Source: Chaetorhynchus papuensis
Lineage: Eukaryota > Chordata > Aves > Passeriformes > Rhipiduridae
Length of the DNA: 64,000 bases
NCBI GenBank assembly: GCA_013396525.1
Contig: VWYX01000666.1
Span: 189,263-253,262 of the forward strand
Reading direction: 5' to 3'
A program made the position numbers and the translations under genes. The notes under the pieces were generated by a model. The model ran no database searches, was not told where the DNA came from, and was given only the letters and a program-made list of their open reading frames with translations. Of the stretch, positions 34,483 to 46,045 are shown piece by piece (the first letter of the stretch is position 1; the number at the start of each line of letters is the position of its first letter).

Positions 34483-37019
34483 GATTTCACAACTGGAGAA
34501 ATGATGGCCTTCCTAAGATGTTGCATCATTTCTTAGACTCCTCTTTTTATTTCAAAGATTCTCGTATAACAGTATTGGCAACATGAAAACACAAAATGAC
34601 AGTGTAATTCCAGGAGGTAGGTCCTAAACCAAGTATTATATTAATGTGGTTAATAATATTTTGTCATTTTATAGGTGAAGCAGGCAATTATTTTCCCTTC
34701 ACACAGCCCCTAATGTCTATTGGCAGGGGTTTGGGAAAATTTTTACATTCTTTCTGTGGAAATTTGGTGGAAATTAGGTAAGTGTCAAAGTACTGCGTTT
34801 CTCTAACTTTTTTACTTACATAGGTGAACTCAATATAGGGAGCCAAAAGTTATCTCCAGATTAAATGAGTCCTAAAACCCTGATAATCAGATGCAGTGGG
34901 GAGCTAAAAGCTACCTACTGCAAATTTAAAGGGGGTAGAAAAAGTGTGAACACTTCCTCCTTCCAGCAAATCTGCATATGCACAGATGAGAGACTACTTA
35001 ATGTGCTTCAGCTGTTAAATTTTTTTTATTTTGAACACTGCTGCCTGTTGTGGACAGAACAGTTGTTGTAGGCATTTGAGGAAAACACTTAACAACTCCC
35101 TACAAGGTGGATCAGATAATTTGTGCACAAAGTTTTGTAACATAAAGGAAGGTAAGTTCCATGTAGCTAAGAGCATGAAAAGCTGAATTAGGTGCCATTT
35201 TACCCCATATGGAATATTTCAGGAGGTGTGTAATTTTGAAATGTCAACTACTAAGTAACAGTCTCAGATACCTTAGAAAATACTTATAAATGGCTTACAG
35301 GCATTATACTTTAAGATGAAATTACTGCTGTGCACCTAAATGAGATGCTTATTTCAGTCCCTGAGCAGCTTAATTTCAAGACAGCAAAGGTCAGGGAGGC
35401 TCTACTAATAGTCTAATAACAACTGACTGCACGTTTCTGAGAGATTTAGCTGCACCAGAGCCTGGTTGCTGAGAGCAGGATGAATTAGTGGTTACTTAAC
35501 TCGCATACCTTGGAGCAGCATCAGCCACTGAATGTGACTAACACAATGTCACGGAGCAGCAGAAGGCACCTAATGCTTGGACAACTGCACTAGAAAGTTG
35601 GAGCACAGTCACTCTGGTTTTGAGAAGATTTGTCTGTGTCCCACCTAAAAAGGATGCGATTAAGTTGGGATTGGGGTATCTGATATCATGGTTTTAGCTG
35701 ATAATTATCAGATGATGGTTCTGGAGAATAATTAGATACTGAATGCATTCACTCGAATGAAAAATTTACTTTTTCTAGCAGACTTAATCACTCTAAACTT
35801 TGCCTGCATCTGAATGTTACTGTGATCAGATTGTATGATGAGTATAAATTCACTTTGAAATGCCCAGATCTTAGGCACTAAATAGTGGCTGGGAATTGTT
35901 ATAATGTTGATAGAAAAATAATATTCTGATCACAATACCTTTTAAGAGTTTCCCTGGAACACTGAGTGGACATTTAAGTCTCAAGACCAGAGGCTTGTTT
36001 ACAGATTAATTAAGTAAATGCACATTAGTAGTGATATTATTAGTATTCGGTGTCTTTGGGAATTTACAGGCAATTAATCTTAATATTTCCTAGAGGAATA
36101 AATGATAATTTGGCAATGACTAATTTGATGTAGTAATTCTAAATATGATCTTGACATTTATTAATATGATTTAGAAAACATTTCTCATATATTTTCTGAT
36201 AATCCAGTGAAGACTCAGTTTAAAAAGGAAACTTTTGGTTTTGAGTGAATATGTTTGTCTCTTTGAGTTGGAGGTTAAAACTAATGTGTCATGGAAGGGG
36301 GAGAGGGAGCCTTGCTCTTGCAACATCCCCTGCCCTGATGGTGTGGGGCTGTGTGTGAGATGGGGAGAACTCAAAGAAGTAGTAGCTGTGCTCCCACACA
36401 GTGTCTCTGATGTTCACCACACTGCTTTGCCTGAGAGTTAAACTCAACAGCTTGGAAAGGAACTAGGCTAGCGAAATAAATAAAACTTTTTTCTGACTAG
36501 TGAGTTGAATCGGTGTATGAAACAACATGCTAGAACTGATGGCAAAGGATTGTGTGAGTAGAAGAGGGAAATTACTGCTTTTGCTGCTATTAGCTGCATT
36601 CATGGCATTCCACTTTAGCCCAAGTATTTCAGCGTGAAGATTGGCAGTTTCTCAAAGCAATACCCAGTTGTTCGCATAGGAGATGTCTGGAGTATTAACT
36701 CCTATTTGAGAAAGCTCTTGGAGAAAGCAGGAGGATCGGCTGAAGAGCTCTGAGGAGTCATGGCAATCCCTGGAATACAGTCGTCCCTTGTCTTCCTTCT
36801 TCTTTTAGATATTTTGATTCACAGTTTTCCAGTTATTAATTTCTTTGATGCTTTGGGATGTTGGAGATAACATCATTCGTTCATTGAGTAGGAGTATGCA
36901 GAGCTGAGTTTTGTTAGTAAACTCAGATTGGCAGTGAGACAGTGTATGGAGTTAACAGAGTATTTCTTTTTGGGGGGAGGTTACCAGAAATCTGGCAGGA
37001 GATTATGGTTGGGATCTAA
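34483..37019. other. Non-coding unique sequence, no gene seen
   Basis: AT-rich, with no open frame longer than about 70 codons. A splice-flanked block at 34707-34777 is listed among the findings. Other parts may be older LINE sequence too decayed to name. Confidence 0.45.
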
Positions 37020-37775
37020 CTGGAATCTCGTTGAATATATACTATTCAACATATTTCTGAATCTTGAAAAATGACAAATAGTCATAAAAAAGACATAATT
37101 TTGTAGCATCAAATAATTAGAGCATTAAATTAAAACCAAAGAATTACTGAAGAATCTCAAGATACTCAGTGACTGTGCAATAATGCAAGAAATAAAATTG
37201 TAGCAATAAATTCAAAGTAGCATAAAGGGAATAAAACTGTTGCTGCTAACACAGCGATGGACTGTAAATTATCCATTAGCACTCAGAAAAGAGATCTGGA
37301 AATCATTGTGATAGGAGCCTGAAATTGCTGGTGCTGTGCTTAGTACCAGTCAGAACAATGTTAAAAATGGTTAGGAGAGGAGGTGAGGACAAAATGAGAA
37401 GTGTTTTATAAATGTACTGTGCACTTGCATCTTTAGTAGGAAAGAGCTGCTGTATGAGGAGAGATTAAGGAGACTAAGGCTCTCCAGTTTACAAAGGAGG
37501 TGACTGAGGAAAAACTGATTTTATTATATAAATACTATATCAAATCATAAATGTCTTGGAGAACACTAGACTAGGGTACATTCGGTAAAATGAGCAGGAA
37601 GCATCTCTAAATGATTGGAAATAATTTTCATACTGTACTAAGTTATTTTGTGGGTCTCTTTGCACAGGACATCTACATGTCCACCAGGTGGATTAGGCAT
37701 GGATGATAAATCAAGGATTCTTCAACTATAGAAGTCTTTAAAATAGATACTGCAGAATACTGGGAGAGTTAGTTG
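37020..37775 (+). mobile_element. Old CR1-type LINE, reverse transcriptase end to near the 3' end
   Basis: The + strand follows the order of the amniote CR1 ORF2 end. TATTCAACATATTTCTGAAT at 37043-37062 is the 'LFNIFINDL' part of the reverse transcriptase. The antisense-free block with ACTCAGTGACTGTGCAATAA at about 37165-37184 follows, then GAAAAGAGATCTGGAAATCA at 37287-37306 ('ERDLGVI'-type). Next is CTGTATGAGGAGAGATTAAG at 37451-37470 ('YEERLK'-type), and finally TAGAAGTCTTTAAAATAGAT at 37729-37748. Numerous stops and indels show it is dead and old. The 5' part is missing and the very 3' end was not recognised. Confidence 0.8.
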
Positions 37776-39390
37776 CAAGCTTTCCCCACTTCTTTAATGC
37801 CATTTTCATCAGCGTCTCCTACAGCTGCTATTAGAGAGAGGGGTTGCTTAGGGTGACATCTGTTTTTATCCAGCAAAGCTGGTCTTACACATAGATTAAC
37901 TTATAACCTCAGGAGGTGTACCTACAGAAGTGGCTGCCTAAATAGTCTCCTGGTATCACTTATGCAGAATAAACGGAGCAAATAGTAATTGTGCGTGTCT
38001 CTGGCGGTCCCGTGTCCAACCATTGGGTCCATGTGAGCTGTCCTACTGAAGGCACAGCAGAGATGAAGGACAGCTGTGGAGGCAAGGCATTGACAAGAGC
38101 TGGACACTGGCACAGCGTGTGGGTAAAAAGCTTTGATTCTGGTCACAGTGGTCGTCACTATTAGAAACAGGTAAAAAGCCGTAACTTTAGGAACAGCTTC
38201 AGAGCTTGTAGCTTTGCTTGACTGTTGACAAGGCAAATTCCTTGAGGTGTCTGGAGTTTAATATTGTTCTGCTTTTGAAAGGTTGTGTTGTGTCTTTATT
38301 ATTCCATCTGTCAGATTAGAAGAAAAGCATTTAGGGGGCTATAGTCTAATAAGAATTGAAAACTAGGGGCTAGATATTGAAGGATTGCTGAGAAATTTGC
38401 CAGGGTTTAAGAGACAGATTTTCCTGAATATGAGGGGAGACCTAAAATTTATGGAGTTCAGCCTCTCTACCTAAATACATTGTAAAAGAAAGTTGTATGG
38501 AAAATAAAGCTTCAAAAATGGTATAGAGGAAACCTAGAAGTGGAAGGCTTGTGGAAAAAAACATGGAAAGTAACACAGTGCTTGTTTTTTGACAGAAATG
38601 TTGAACCAGGAGGTGAAGAGCTTTGGACTTCCATTATACTGAATTCATGTTTTTCAACTTGTCTTGAAAGGATAAAATTGGAAGACCTGCTGTAGAGAAC
38701 TGTAGCTGAGTGGAAAATTTTGTGTATGACATGTTATGTGAAAGGTTATGGGTCCCTGTGGTTCCTTATGGATCTTAAATGGAGATTCACTCTGTTCCCA
38801 GAAGCCTGAGGAATTGATATCCTCAATACCTTTCATGTAACAGCACAGTAAATTCCTGTGCCACTGTTCCACAGGCTGGTTGCTGTATTTCTTACTATCC
38901 AAAAGTATGTAATTTATATGAAGAAACTTACAAGAGTATCTAAATTAATTCAGAAATTGATGCACCCCAGGACATGGTTGGCCCTCCTGGCTGCCAGGGC
39001 ACTGCTGACTCATTATTCTCAAATAAACAGACTTGCATGTAAAAGCAAAAGTATATTAACAGTTGCATGAATACCAGAGTACAGGAAATGTTAATGCTTC
39101 AGTTTTTCAATCCTTTATATTCTTTTAATGATGAAGTTTGTCCCGGCAGTATTAGTCACTGATATTTAGTGCTAATTTACCTAGCCTGTAGTATATAATA
39201 GAAGATGCAATCTTCAAATTATTTTAGTTGCTTGTGTTTGTAACTACCTTATGGAAGTAATTGAATAGATTAAGTGGAAGTGGACATACTACAAATCAAC
39301 TCAAATTTTGTATTGAAGTCTTTCAAGTGGGTGTCAGCATTTCATCTTTACGTCCCAGTATTGCTGGGATTCTATGCCACTTCTCAACTG
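37776..39390. other. Non-coding sequence, no gene seen
   Basis: Includes a slightly GC-richer part at 37.93-38.2 kb with a 104-codon - strand frame of no recognisable family. The stretch at 38.4-38.5 kb may be another CR1 scrap, but too little is preserved to call it. Confidence 0.45.
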
Positions 39391-39406
39391 TATATATATA
39401 TATATA
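39391..39406. repeat. (TA)8 microsatellite
   Basis: Eight uninterrupted TA units, followed by AAAT. Confidence 0.95.
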
Positions 39407-42400
39407 AAATGAGTAAAAACATATTAATGAGACTGGTTTTTTGTGTAATATGTGTGACTAGACTAAAGAAAAATATGTTAGATTCCAGTAAGTTGCACCG
39501 TAATTCTCCTTAGAGAGAGCCAAACAGTAGTATGCTTAAGCAGAAATGCTTTATGAAATCAGGATACCTTCAGTGGGAGGCTAAAAATGGATCCACCAAA
39601 TAAGAATAAATGAAGAAATGCATAAGGATCTGGATATGTGCTGGGCTCAAACTTCTTTATGTATTCAAAAGTGAGTTACTGTGCTTTAGTGATGCCAGAT
39701 GGTATATACATATTGGAAAGAAATAGATTAAGGAATAAAATCTGGAAAGCCTATTTTTCTGGTCTTCAGAATAATTCTGTGCTGTGAAGTGCTGAACCAG
39801 GATCACCTGATATTTACAGGAGAATTAGTCAGGATCACTGGCACATTCTGTATGGCATAAAACAAATTGCCCATGACATTGATTAAAATATTTTAAAGTA
39901 AGATTAACACGGTAGTTTTGAATAGGAGAGAATATTTTTCAAGGTTTTCTGAGGTTACTTTTCCTTTTGAGTCATTTATCACAAATATTTCTGGTGCCTT
40001 TCACAATCCCAGTGGTAAATTTGTGAGTAACTCTGTCCAAATCAACACACAAGCCATGACTAAGATTATCTTTTAGAAGTGTCTCAGGAGTCACACTGAA
40101 TCACTCTGCATCATCCAGCTATTAGAGAAAGTGGTTGGTGTTCTTGGGTGAGAATTTATCATCTCCTTCGGTATGTCTCAGAATTTATTCAGGTCAGGAG
40201 GCTGAGGCAGAATTTAATCATAACCAACCATCTGACCTAGCTACATGTGTCTTTGAGTCGTTCTTATTTCCATATGGAGTAGTGGAGGCAATACACACTT
40301 CCCAATGAGAAGCGTGATTCGGAAGTTGGGGAGTGTATTCTCCCCTTCCTCTGTGCAAACGCTGTGTTACCCAGGTATGAGAAAGATCATGACACTTCTC
40401 AGAAAGCACCAGTGGAGGGTAACCGTCTTCAGATAATCTGTTTTTCACGTGATGTTTGTTATTTGTAAAGTTATGCAGCATTCGTGCGCACAGGATGTTT
40501 AAGGTCTCTGTTCTAGGGTTTGTCATTGGTTACATTCTTGCTGCCCTAAGAAACACAAATTTATGTGACTGTTTTTGGATCCTAGTCAGAGCACTGAAAT
40601 TACTAATGTCTTTCAAAATACAGTAAAAAAACTTCTGTGATCACCTGCTTGCAAACACTTGGGGAACAACTTTTGAGAAAAAAAAGCCAGAAAACTTGAC
40701 ACACTTTCATATAACTCAAAATCATGAAAATTTATAAACAGAATGCATTCCTTTGACATTTATAGCATTAATGACTCAGACATGTCATCAGACTTAATTT
40801 ATAAAGTACCTTGAACAATTAAATGGAACTAATCTGTTGCTCAGATGACTCACTGTGTTGCGTATTCACTTCTGTGGAGTTTTGTATCTGTAGTTTTCAG
40901 AAAGTAATAAAAAGTCTGCAGTCACTGACGGAATTACTTATTTTTGTCAAATGTAGATGCTTAAGCCATGCAGTGTTCTATTTAAAGAGCCATTCATAGG
41001 GCATTTGGTTTTATAACATACCTTTGCTTCACTGGGGGATGACTTCCATGGGTTAGGGAGATACAAAATCAGTCTGAATTGCTCATATTTGTAAATCTGT
41101 TTGGTTTTTTTTTTCCTCCCCTCTGCAGGTAGGCAAGGAATTGTGTTTTTCTTGTTATCAAAAATGATTTTTTACTTTTTATCTTGTTTATAGTGGGTAT
41201 TTAGAAGCACAGGTATGATTCTTCAGCATTCTTTTTAATGCAAAAGAAATTTTAAAACATTTTAAGAAATCATTCTTAAAAACGTGAAGACTCCCCAAAC
41301 ATCTTGTCAACAGCAAAAATTCCCATCTCATTTATCCCAGAGGGTTAGTCTTGTTGAGTGAGCAGGCACTTGCTGTGTGCTCACGTTCATTGTGCATTCT
41401 TGTGCGTCATTTATGTACGGCAGATGCGTCCTACAGCAGATACAATCTTCTCATTTCCCTGAGCTGTTCTTTGTAGCCCTCGCTGTAAGATGTCAGGTTA
41501 TCAAAGGCACATTAGAAAAAACACCATCTCCTCCCTGATTACAGCAACCTCTTAGATCTTTGCAAACAGTCTTCAGAGCATCCCTGTGCAGTGAGGTGGT
41601 GCTGTAATCACTGCACATGTATGAGGAAGTAAGGCACAGAGGTTGTAATAAATAATGTTGGCCAGAGGAATTTGGGAACTCTGGAGCTGAACATTTTTAT
41701 TTAGTAATAGCTGGCTGTGGTTTTGTATCGATGGCAGTTACAGCTATTTGGATTAATTAAATAATGGATCAGACATCAAGCAGTTATACTGGGTGTAGTA
41801 AAGATGTAGAAAGGCATTTCATGGAGACTGCTGGGTGCCCACTGTCCTCTCTCCACTTCATAGAGGAGCAAAGTTCTACAAGCGAGCAGTCAGTACACCT
41901 GGCCACTTCTGGCCATCTGATGTAGAGACCTGACTTATCTTGTGGAAAAGAACTTGGATGTTTCTGATTTGTCTTTAAAGAGGATCCTTGATCAAAATCA
42001 TACAGAGATTGCACAACAGTGTTTGAGATGACATACAGTTTTCCAGTTCTGGAGAGTATAAACCACCCTGAATCTGCTTTTCCTCTCAAGTCTCCTGTCT
42101 GAGTCATTACTCACTTTCTAACTTTTGTGACAGCAGAAATAAAGAGATCCATATGGCTGATTTTGTAGACAAGTATCACTGACATTCTCAGCTTCATCTG
42201 TCCTTTTTGTAATTTAATGGAAAAGAAGAGTGCATGATCATGTAATTACATAGTGCATTTAACAAAGAGATGACAACATTGCTTAAGTAGGTTTTGTTTT
42301 CTCATCTCTGAATTGTGGACTTGAAACTTGGCATCGTTTTTGTGTTTTAGCATTCTAGATGTCCAGATTTGAAAATCTGAATATGCTGAATCTCTGTGGA

Positions 42401-43077
42401 TTCTCCTTTCCTTCCACTTGATGGATCATCTATGGTGTTTCAGGGTTTTTTTACAGCAGGCTTTTCTATCAGGATGAAGAGAATGCCATGTCTATAGGCT
42501 TTCTCCTAGAAGATGGTGGAGAGCTAAAATGACAGTAGAGTGGCATTTACAGTGACTTCACTCAGGCATTTACTTACTGTAGCCTAGTCAGGAGAATCTC
42601 CCTAATTTAGGTACCACTGCTGGAAAATGATAGACCATCCCAGAGAGATCAACAAAGAATGCAAACTTCCTGGTAGAACAGAGCTGACTTCATGAAGAAT
42701 TACTCTCCAGTCAGCATAATCCCACTCCTAACCCTTTTCTCAGGGCCCATGATAGCTTTCTTCTTTCTCCTTGATGTTATACACTGAACTATAAATGTTC
42801 ATATCCGTGTGTTTTTTCTATAGGTTTTTTGCAAGTCCGTCATCTTATATCCCATCCTTCTCTGCTCTGGTTCTCTTCATACTATCTTCTCACTGCCATT
42901 TTACATTCCCTTCCACGCAGGTTTTTTTTCTTTCTGTCCTATGTATTTATGTTGTTCACATTCTTCATTTTTCTGAGTTCTTGTTTGAAGTTCTTACTTG
43001 TATTTTTCCAGCTGTCTCAAGGAGCTAGGCTTGTGTGTGGCAAGGCTAATGACTGGGTTAAAAGAAGCTATCTGCCA
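39407..43077. other. Non-coding sequence, no gene recognised
   Basis: Contains unremarkable open frames on the - strand (102 codons at 40218-40526; 107 codons at 41784-42107) and on the + strand (103 codons at 42829-43140), none recognisable. A strong pyrimidine tract plus CAG occurs at 41103-41129, but the reading frames behind it close quickly. Confidence 0.45.
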
Positions 43078-43108
43078 CTGCACCATTTAATGGTGATAAA
43101 TGGTGCAG
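43078..43108. repeat. Perfect 12-bp inverted repeat, 7-base loop
   Basis: CTGCACCATTTA (43078-43089) is followed by ATGGTGA and then its exact reverse complement TAAATGGTGCAG (43097-43108). A short CA run (43109-43119) follows directly. No known transposon end was recognised. Confidence 0.9.
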
Positions 43109-43419
43109 CACACACACACGTTTCTTCAAGGTGGTATTGATTTTTTAATAAGCTTTTATGATCCTTTTGGCTGGTATTTGTCATAGGAACGTCTTCACTC
43201 TGTTTTGAGATTTGTTTAAAAAGCTGTCTATTGATTGGAGTGAAATTCAAATATGTTCTCTCTTGATCTGGGCTGTTTTTCATATCAACGGTTTTCTACT
43301 TTCATGAAGAAAAAGTTTAGATTTTAAGATCTAGGATAAAAATAGAATAGTTCAGGTAGCATCAGCTTTTGAAAAAAACAAAATGCCATTGTGTTAACGT
43401 GCATGGCTTTTACATGGAA

Positions 43420-44080
43420 GCAGCTCGTCTCCCACCCTCAAGAGGGATGTAATAGCATTATGTAAAGGATGGAACAGATTCTGCACACAGAAAGATTATA
43501 TTGCATTCTTCAGCTTGAAAAGGAGGAATTGTAGGAAGGTTTTGATAATGTTAGGAAATGATCATGAGAGGAGAAGAAAGCGTAAGTGAAAAGCATCATG
43601 CTCTTGTATAAGTCCAGGAGGTCTTGAGTCAGAGAGAAGGAACAATTCCTGTGTGAAGAGACTTTAAAGAATTTTTCAATTTAGTAAAAGAATGACTCAG
43701 AAGAATTAAGAATGAATTATACAAAATCATTAATATCATGGAGAAGGTGAAAAAGGAGTTATTATTTGCTTTTTCTCATACCACAAAAGCTAGGCCATAT
43801 CCAGTGAAATGATCAAGCAATGGCTTTAAGACAAATGAAGGGAAGTACTTCATCATTATGTGCATAATTAAATTGCAGGGTTCATTGCTGCAAGAGTGTT
43901 GTGGAGGCTTTAAGTCTGAATGGGTTCAAAAGCAATTAGACAAATTCATGATGGATACTTCCATCTAAGGCTGTTAAGCACGATGATGGCAACTGGGAAT
44001 CCCTGAACCACAATTTACGGGAAGGTGAAAGGTTGCTGGAGGTTGGGCCGAGGGAAAGAATTGTTCTATGAAAGAAGATG
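43420..44080 (+). mobile_element. Old CR1-type LINE, 3' part of ORF2
   Basis: Another + strand copy of the amniote CR1 ORF2 C-terminal end. Landmarks in order are CCACCCTCAAGAGGGATGTA at about 43432-43451, GAGAAGGTGAAAAAGGAGTT at 43740-43759, and GGAAGTACTTCATCATTATG at 43841-43860 ('KYFFT'-type). GCAAGAGTGTTGTGGAGGCT (43890-43909) and GGGTTCAAAAGCAATTAGAC (43921-43940) follow, the latter of 'GFKKxLD' type. An internal deletion removes part of the unit near 43470. Stops and indels throughout make it non-functional. It covers some of the same CR1 region as the copy at 37 kb, so the two are separate insertions or a duplication. Confidence 0.85.
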
Positions 44081-44171
44081 GTATATTCTTTTGGTAAGTA
44101 TCCAGTGTCAACCACTACTAGGGATGGAAGTAGCAGGGAAGGGAGTGATGGCTCCCTCCTATTTGCACCTT

Positions 44172-44345
44172 TCCCTTATTTAGATACATTGAAGAGATTC
44201 TCCAAACCTTCCAAGCTTTCTTTTCTCTAGAACTGAACAGTCCCAGGCCCTTCCTCTTATCAGTGGCCCTTTGCTGGACTCTCTCCGGTACTGGACCCAG
44301 TACTGCAGGTGTGGCTGTACCAGTGCTGAGTGGGTAGGTTCTGAT
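44172..44345 (-). mobile_element. CR1 LINE fragment, antisense
   Basis: On the + strand this reads as the complement of the well-known avian CR1 segment. TGGCCCTTTGCTGGACTCTC (44263-44282), TACTGGACCCAGTACTGCAG (44289-44308) and GTGTGGCTGTACCAGTGCTG (44309-44328) are recognisable, preceded by a degenerate copy of the 'leucine-rich' CR1 box. It lies about 90 bases beyond the + strand CR1 at 43.4-44.1 kb and is less diverged than it. No ends are preserved. Confidence 0.82.
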
Positions 44346-45959
44346 TACTTTCATTTTCCAAAATACGAATTTGAAAAATCTAGGCAGTGCTGTTTTTCCT
44401 CCTGTAAAAGAAACATAGGCATTTGCATATGTGCAGTATGATTGTGTGAGGTACTTGTGTGATGCTGGAATAGATGATTCATTGTGCCTTTTTAGTTAAC
44501 ACTTTGCCACAATCAAATAGAAAAGATACTGTGCAGAGAGGAATATTTAATCTAAATGTGTTTGAGAAATGAATTGCTTTACTTGTACTTCTTTTTAGTC
44601 CTTAAAGTATCTAAAAGGATTCTTGACATTTTGAAATGTTGCAGAAGTCTGCCATTTGTATACCTTTTATTGTTGAGAAAGGCTCAAGGGTGTTTTTCTC
44701 TGTGGGCTTTGTGTTTTTACATTGTTCATCAAGTGATGAAAAATGCTTAATATTTCTGGGGAAAAAAAAAGCAAAAAACCACTATGATTCACATTTGAGA
44801 ATTTTGAAGCCATCAGAAATTGGAGTCTTAGATATTCCACCATAGAGAAAATGAGTATATTATTTTACATAACATTGTTTTATGAGCTTTTTTTGTGTTT
44901 GTTATACAGAGAGAACTAAAAAGCCAATTGCCATATGAAATTGTAAACGGAAAACTACTCAATCATAGTAACAACACTTGGCTGTGGCTTTACAATAAGA
45001 CAGTGTAGGGTCTCTGACAAATGCTGGTTTTGTAGCCTCTCAAAATTTGGAAAAGGAATATGAAGTTACCACAGAACTAACCTGATAACTTCGACAAATG
45101 CTGTGACTTCATGAAGCCTGCATTTTCTGTCTTAAAAAAGAAAGTCTCACAAGTTACTGTAAATATAAATGCTGTTCAAGCAGGGAAGCTTAATTAGCTT
45201 TTTGCTTGTACAGGAAAAATTAAAAATTAACTGGTGGCATCCATGGCATGCTTTCCCTCCTTTCCTGCAAGCTCCCGTGGTTCATTATCTCTCTGATGGG
45301 AGTTTTGGGGCTGCTCATGCCATCCTGTCCTCTCATGTTCATGCAATCATGGATGTCCTGTCCTTTTTACTGCTTGCAGAATGATAAACTGTTGGCATAG
45401 AAATAAGATGTAGGCAATATATGTGTAAGTCTTAGCATGACTCTGGATTTAATATGCAAGAAACACTTAAGATTGTGTTCCAAGCAATCACCTAGCATAA
45501 AGCACAAGAAAGAAATCAATATATTAAAAATTGCTTCTACTGTTACTTGTCTTGCACCATTTTTTTTGTCTAGGTTTTCAAGGAAAAGGGATCTTCTGAG
45601 CATTTGTAAAACCATGTTCTAGCTGAATAATGTTTTATATGAGACATGATTGTCATTACCTTTTGTAGTATAAGAACTCAGAGTTATTAAATGTCAGCAG
45701 GTGACAGGTTCAACATAAACATACTAAGACAGTTTTTCACATTAATTAATGAAATATTGATTTTTTTTTTTTTTTGCAAGACAATGCCTCTGTATTGCTG
45801 AAAGTCATCATGTCTTGAAAAAAAATAAAAGGTGAAGGAAGAAAAAACTGCTGAGGATTATTAAACACAAAGATACCATCTCTGTATCAGGAAATCCCTG
45901 AACTGAATTCTCCACTGTGCTAAGAAAAAAGCATCACAGGCTTGCCTATTTTTATGATC
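44346..45959. other. Non-coding unique sequence, no gene seen
   Basis: AT-rich, with open frames up to 82 codons on opposite strands around 45.37-45.62 kb that are mirror shadows of each other. A 12-14 base T-run lies at about 45762-45775. No repeat family was recognised. Confidence 0.5.
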
Positions 45960-46045
45960 TTTCAGTCTTCACTACTGGACACTGTCAGGAACAGAAAAGC
46001 AGATTAAAAAATCTTTGGTCTTATACAGCATCTTCCTTTGGTTGA
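45960..46045 (+). mobile_element. Probable old CR1 3' UTR fragment
   Basis: ACTACTGGACACTGTCAGGA (45970-45989), then AAAAATCTTTGGTCTTATACAGCA at 46006-46029, matches in order the conserved 'tggccactgtc ... tttggtctgacccagta' end of the CR1 type common to amniotes. Only about 80 bases are recognisable and divergence is high, so chance similarity is not excluded. Confidence 0.5.

Noticed and set aside
38395..38500. Possible further CR1 scrap (GAGGGGAGACCT-like words)
   Set aside because: Too few matching words in the right order to separate it from chance.
41103..41200. Strong T/C tract plus CAG, as a 3' splice site
   Set aside because: The frames behind it close quickly and no matching donor was found. 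A T-rich intronic background yields such tracts by chance.
40218..42107. - strand frames of 102 and 107 codons
   Set aside because: No recognisable domain, no conserved-looking composition and no supporting splice sites.
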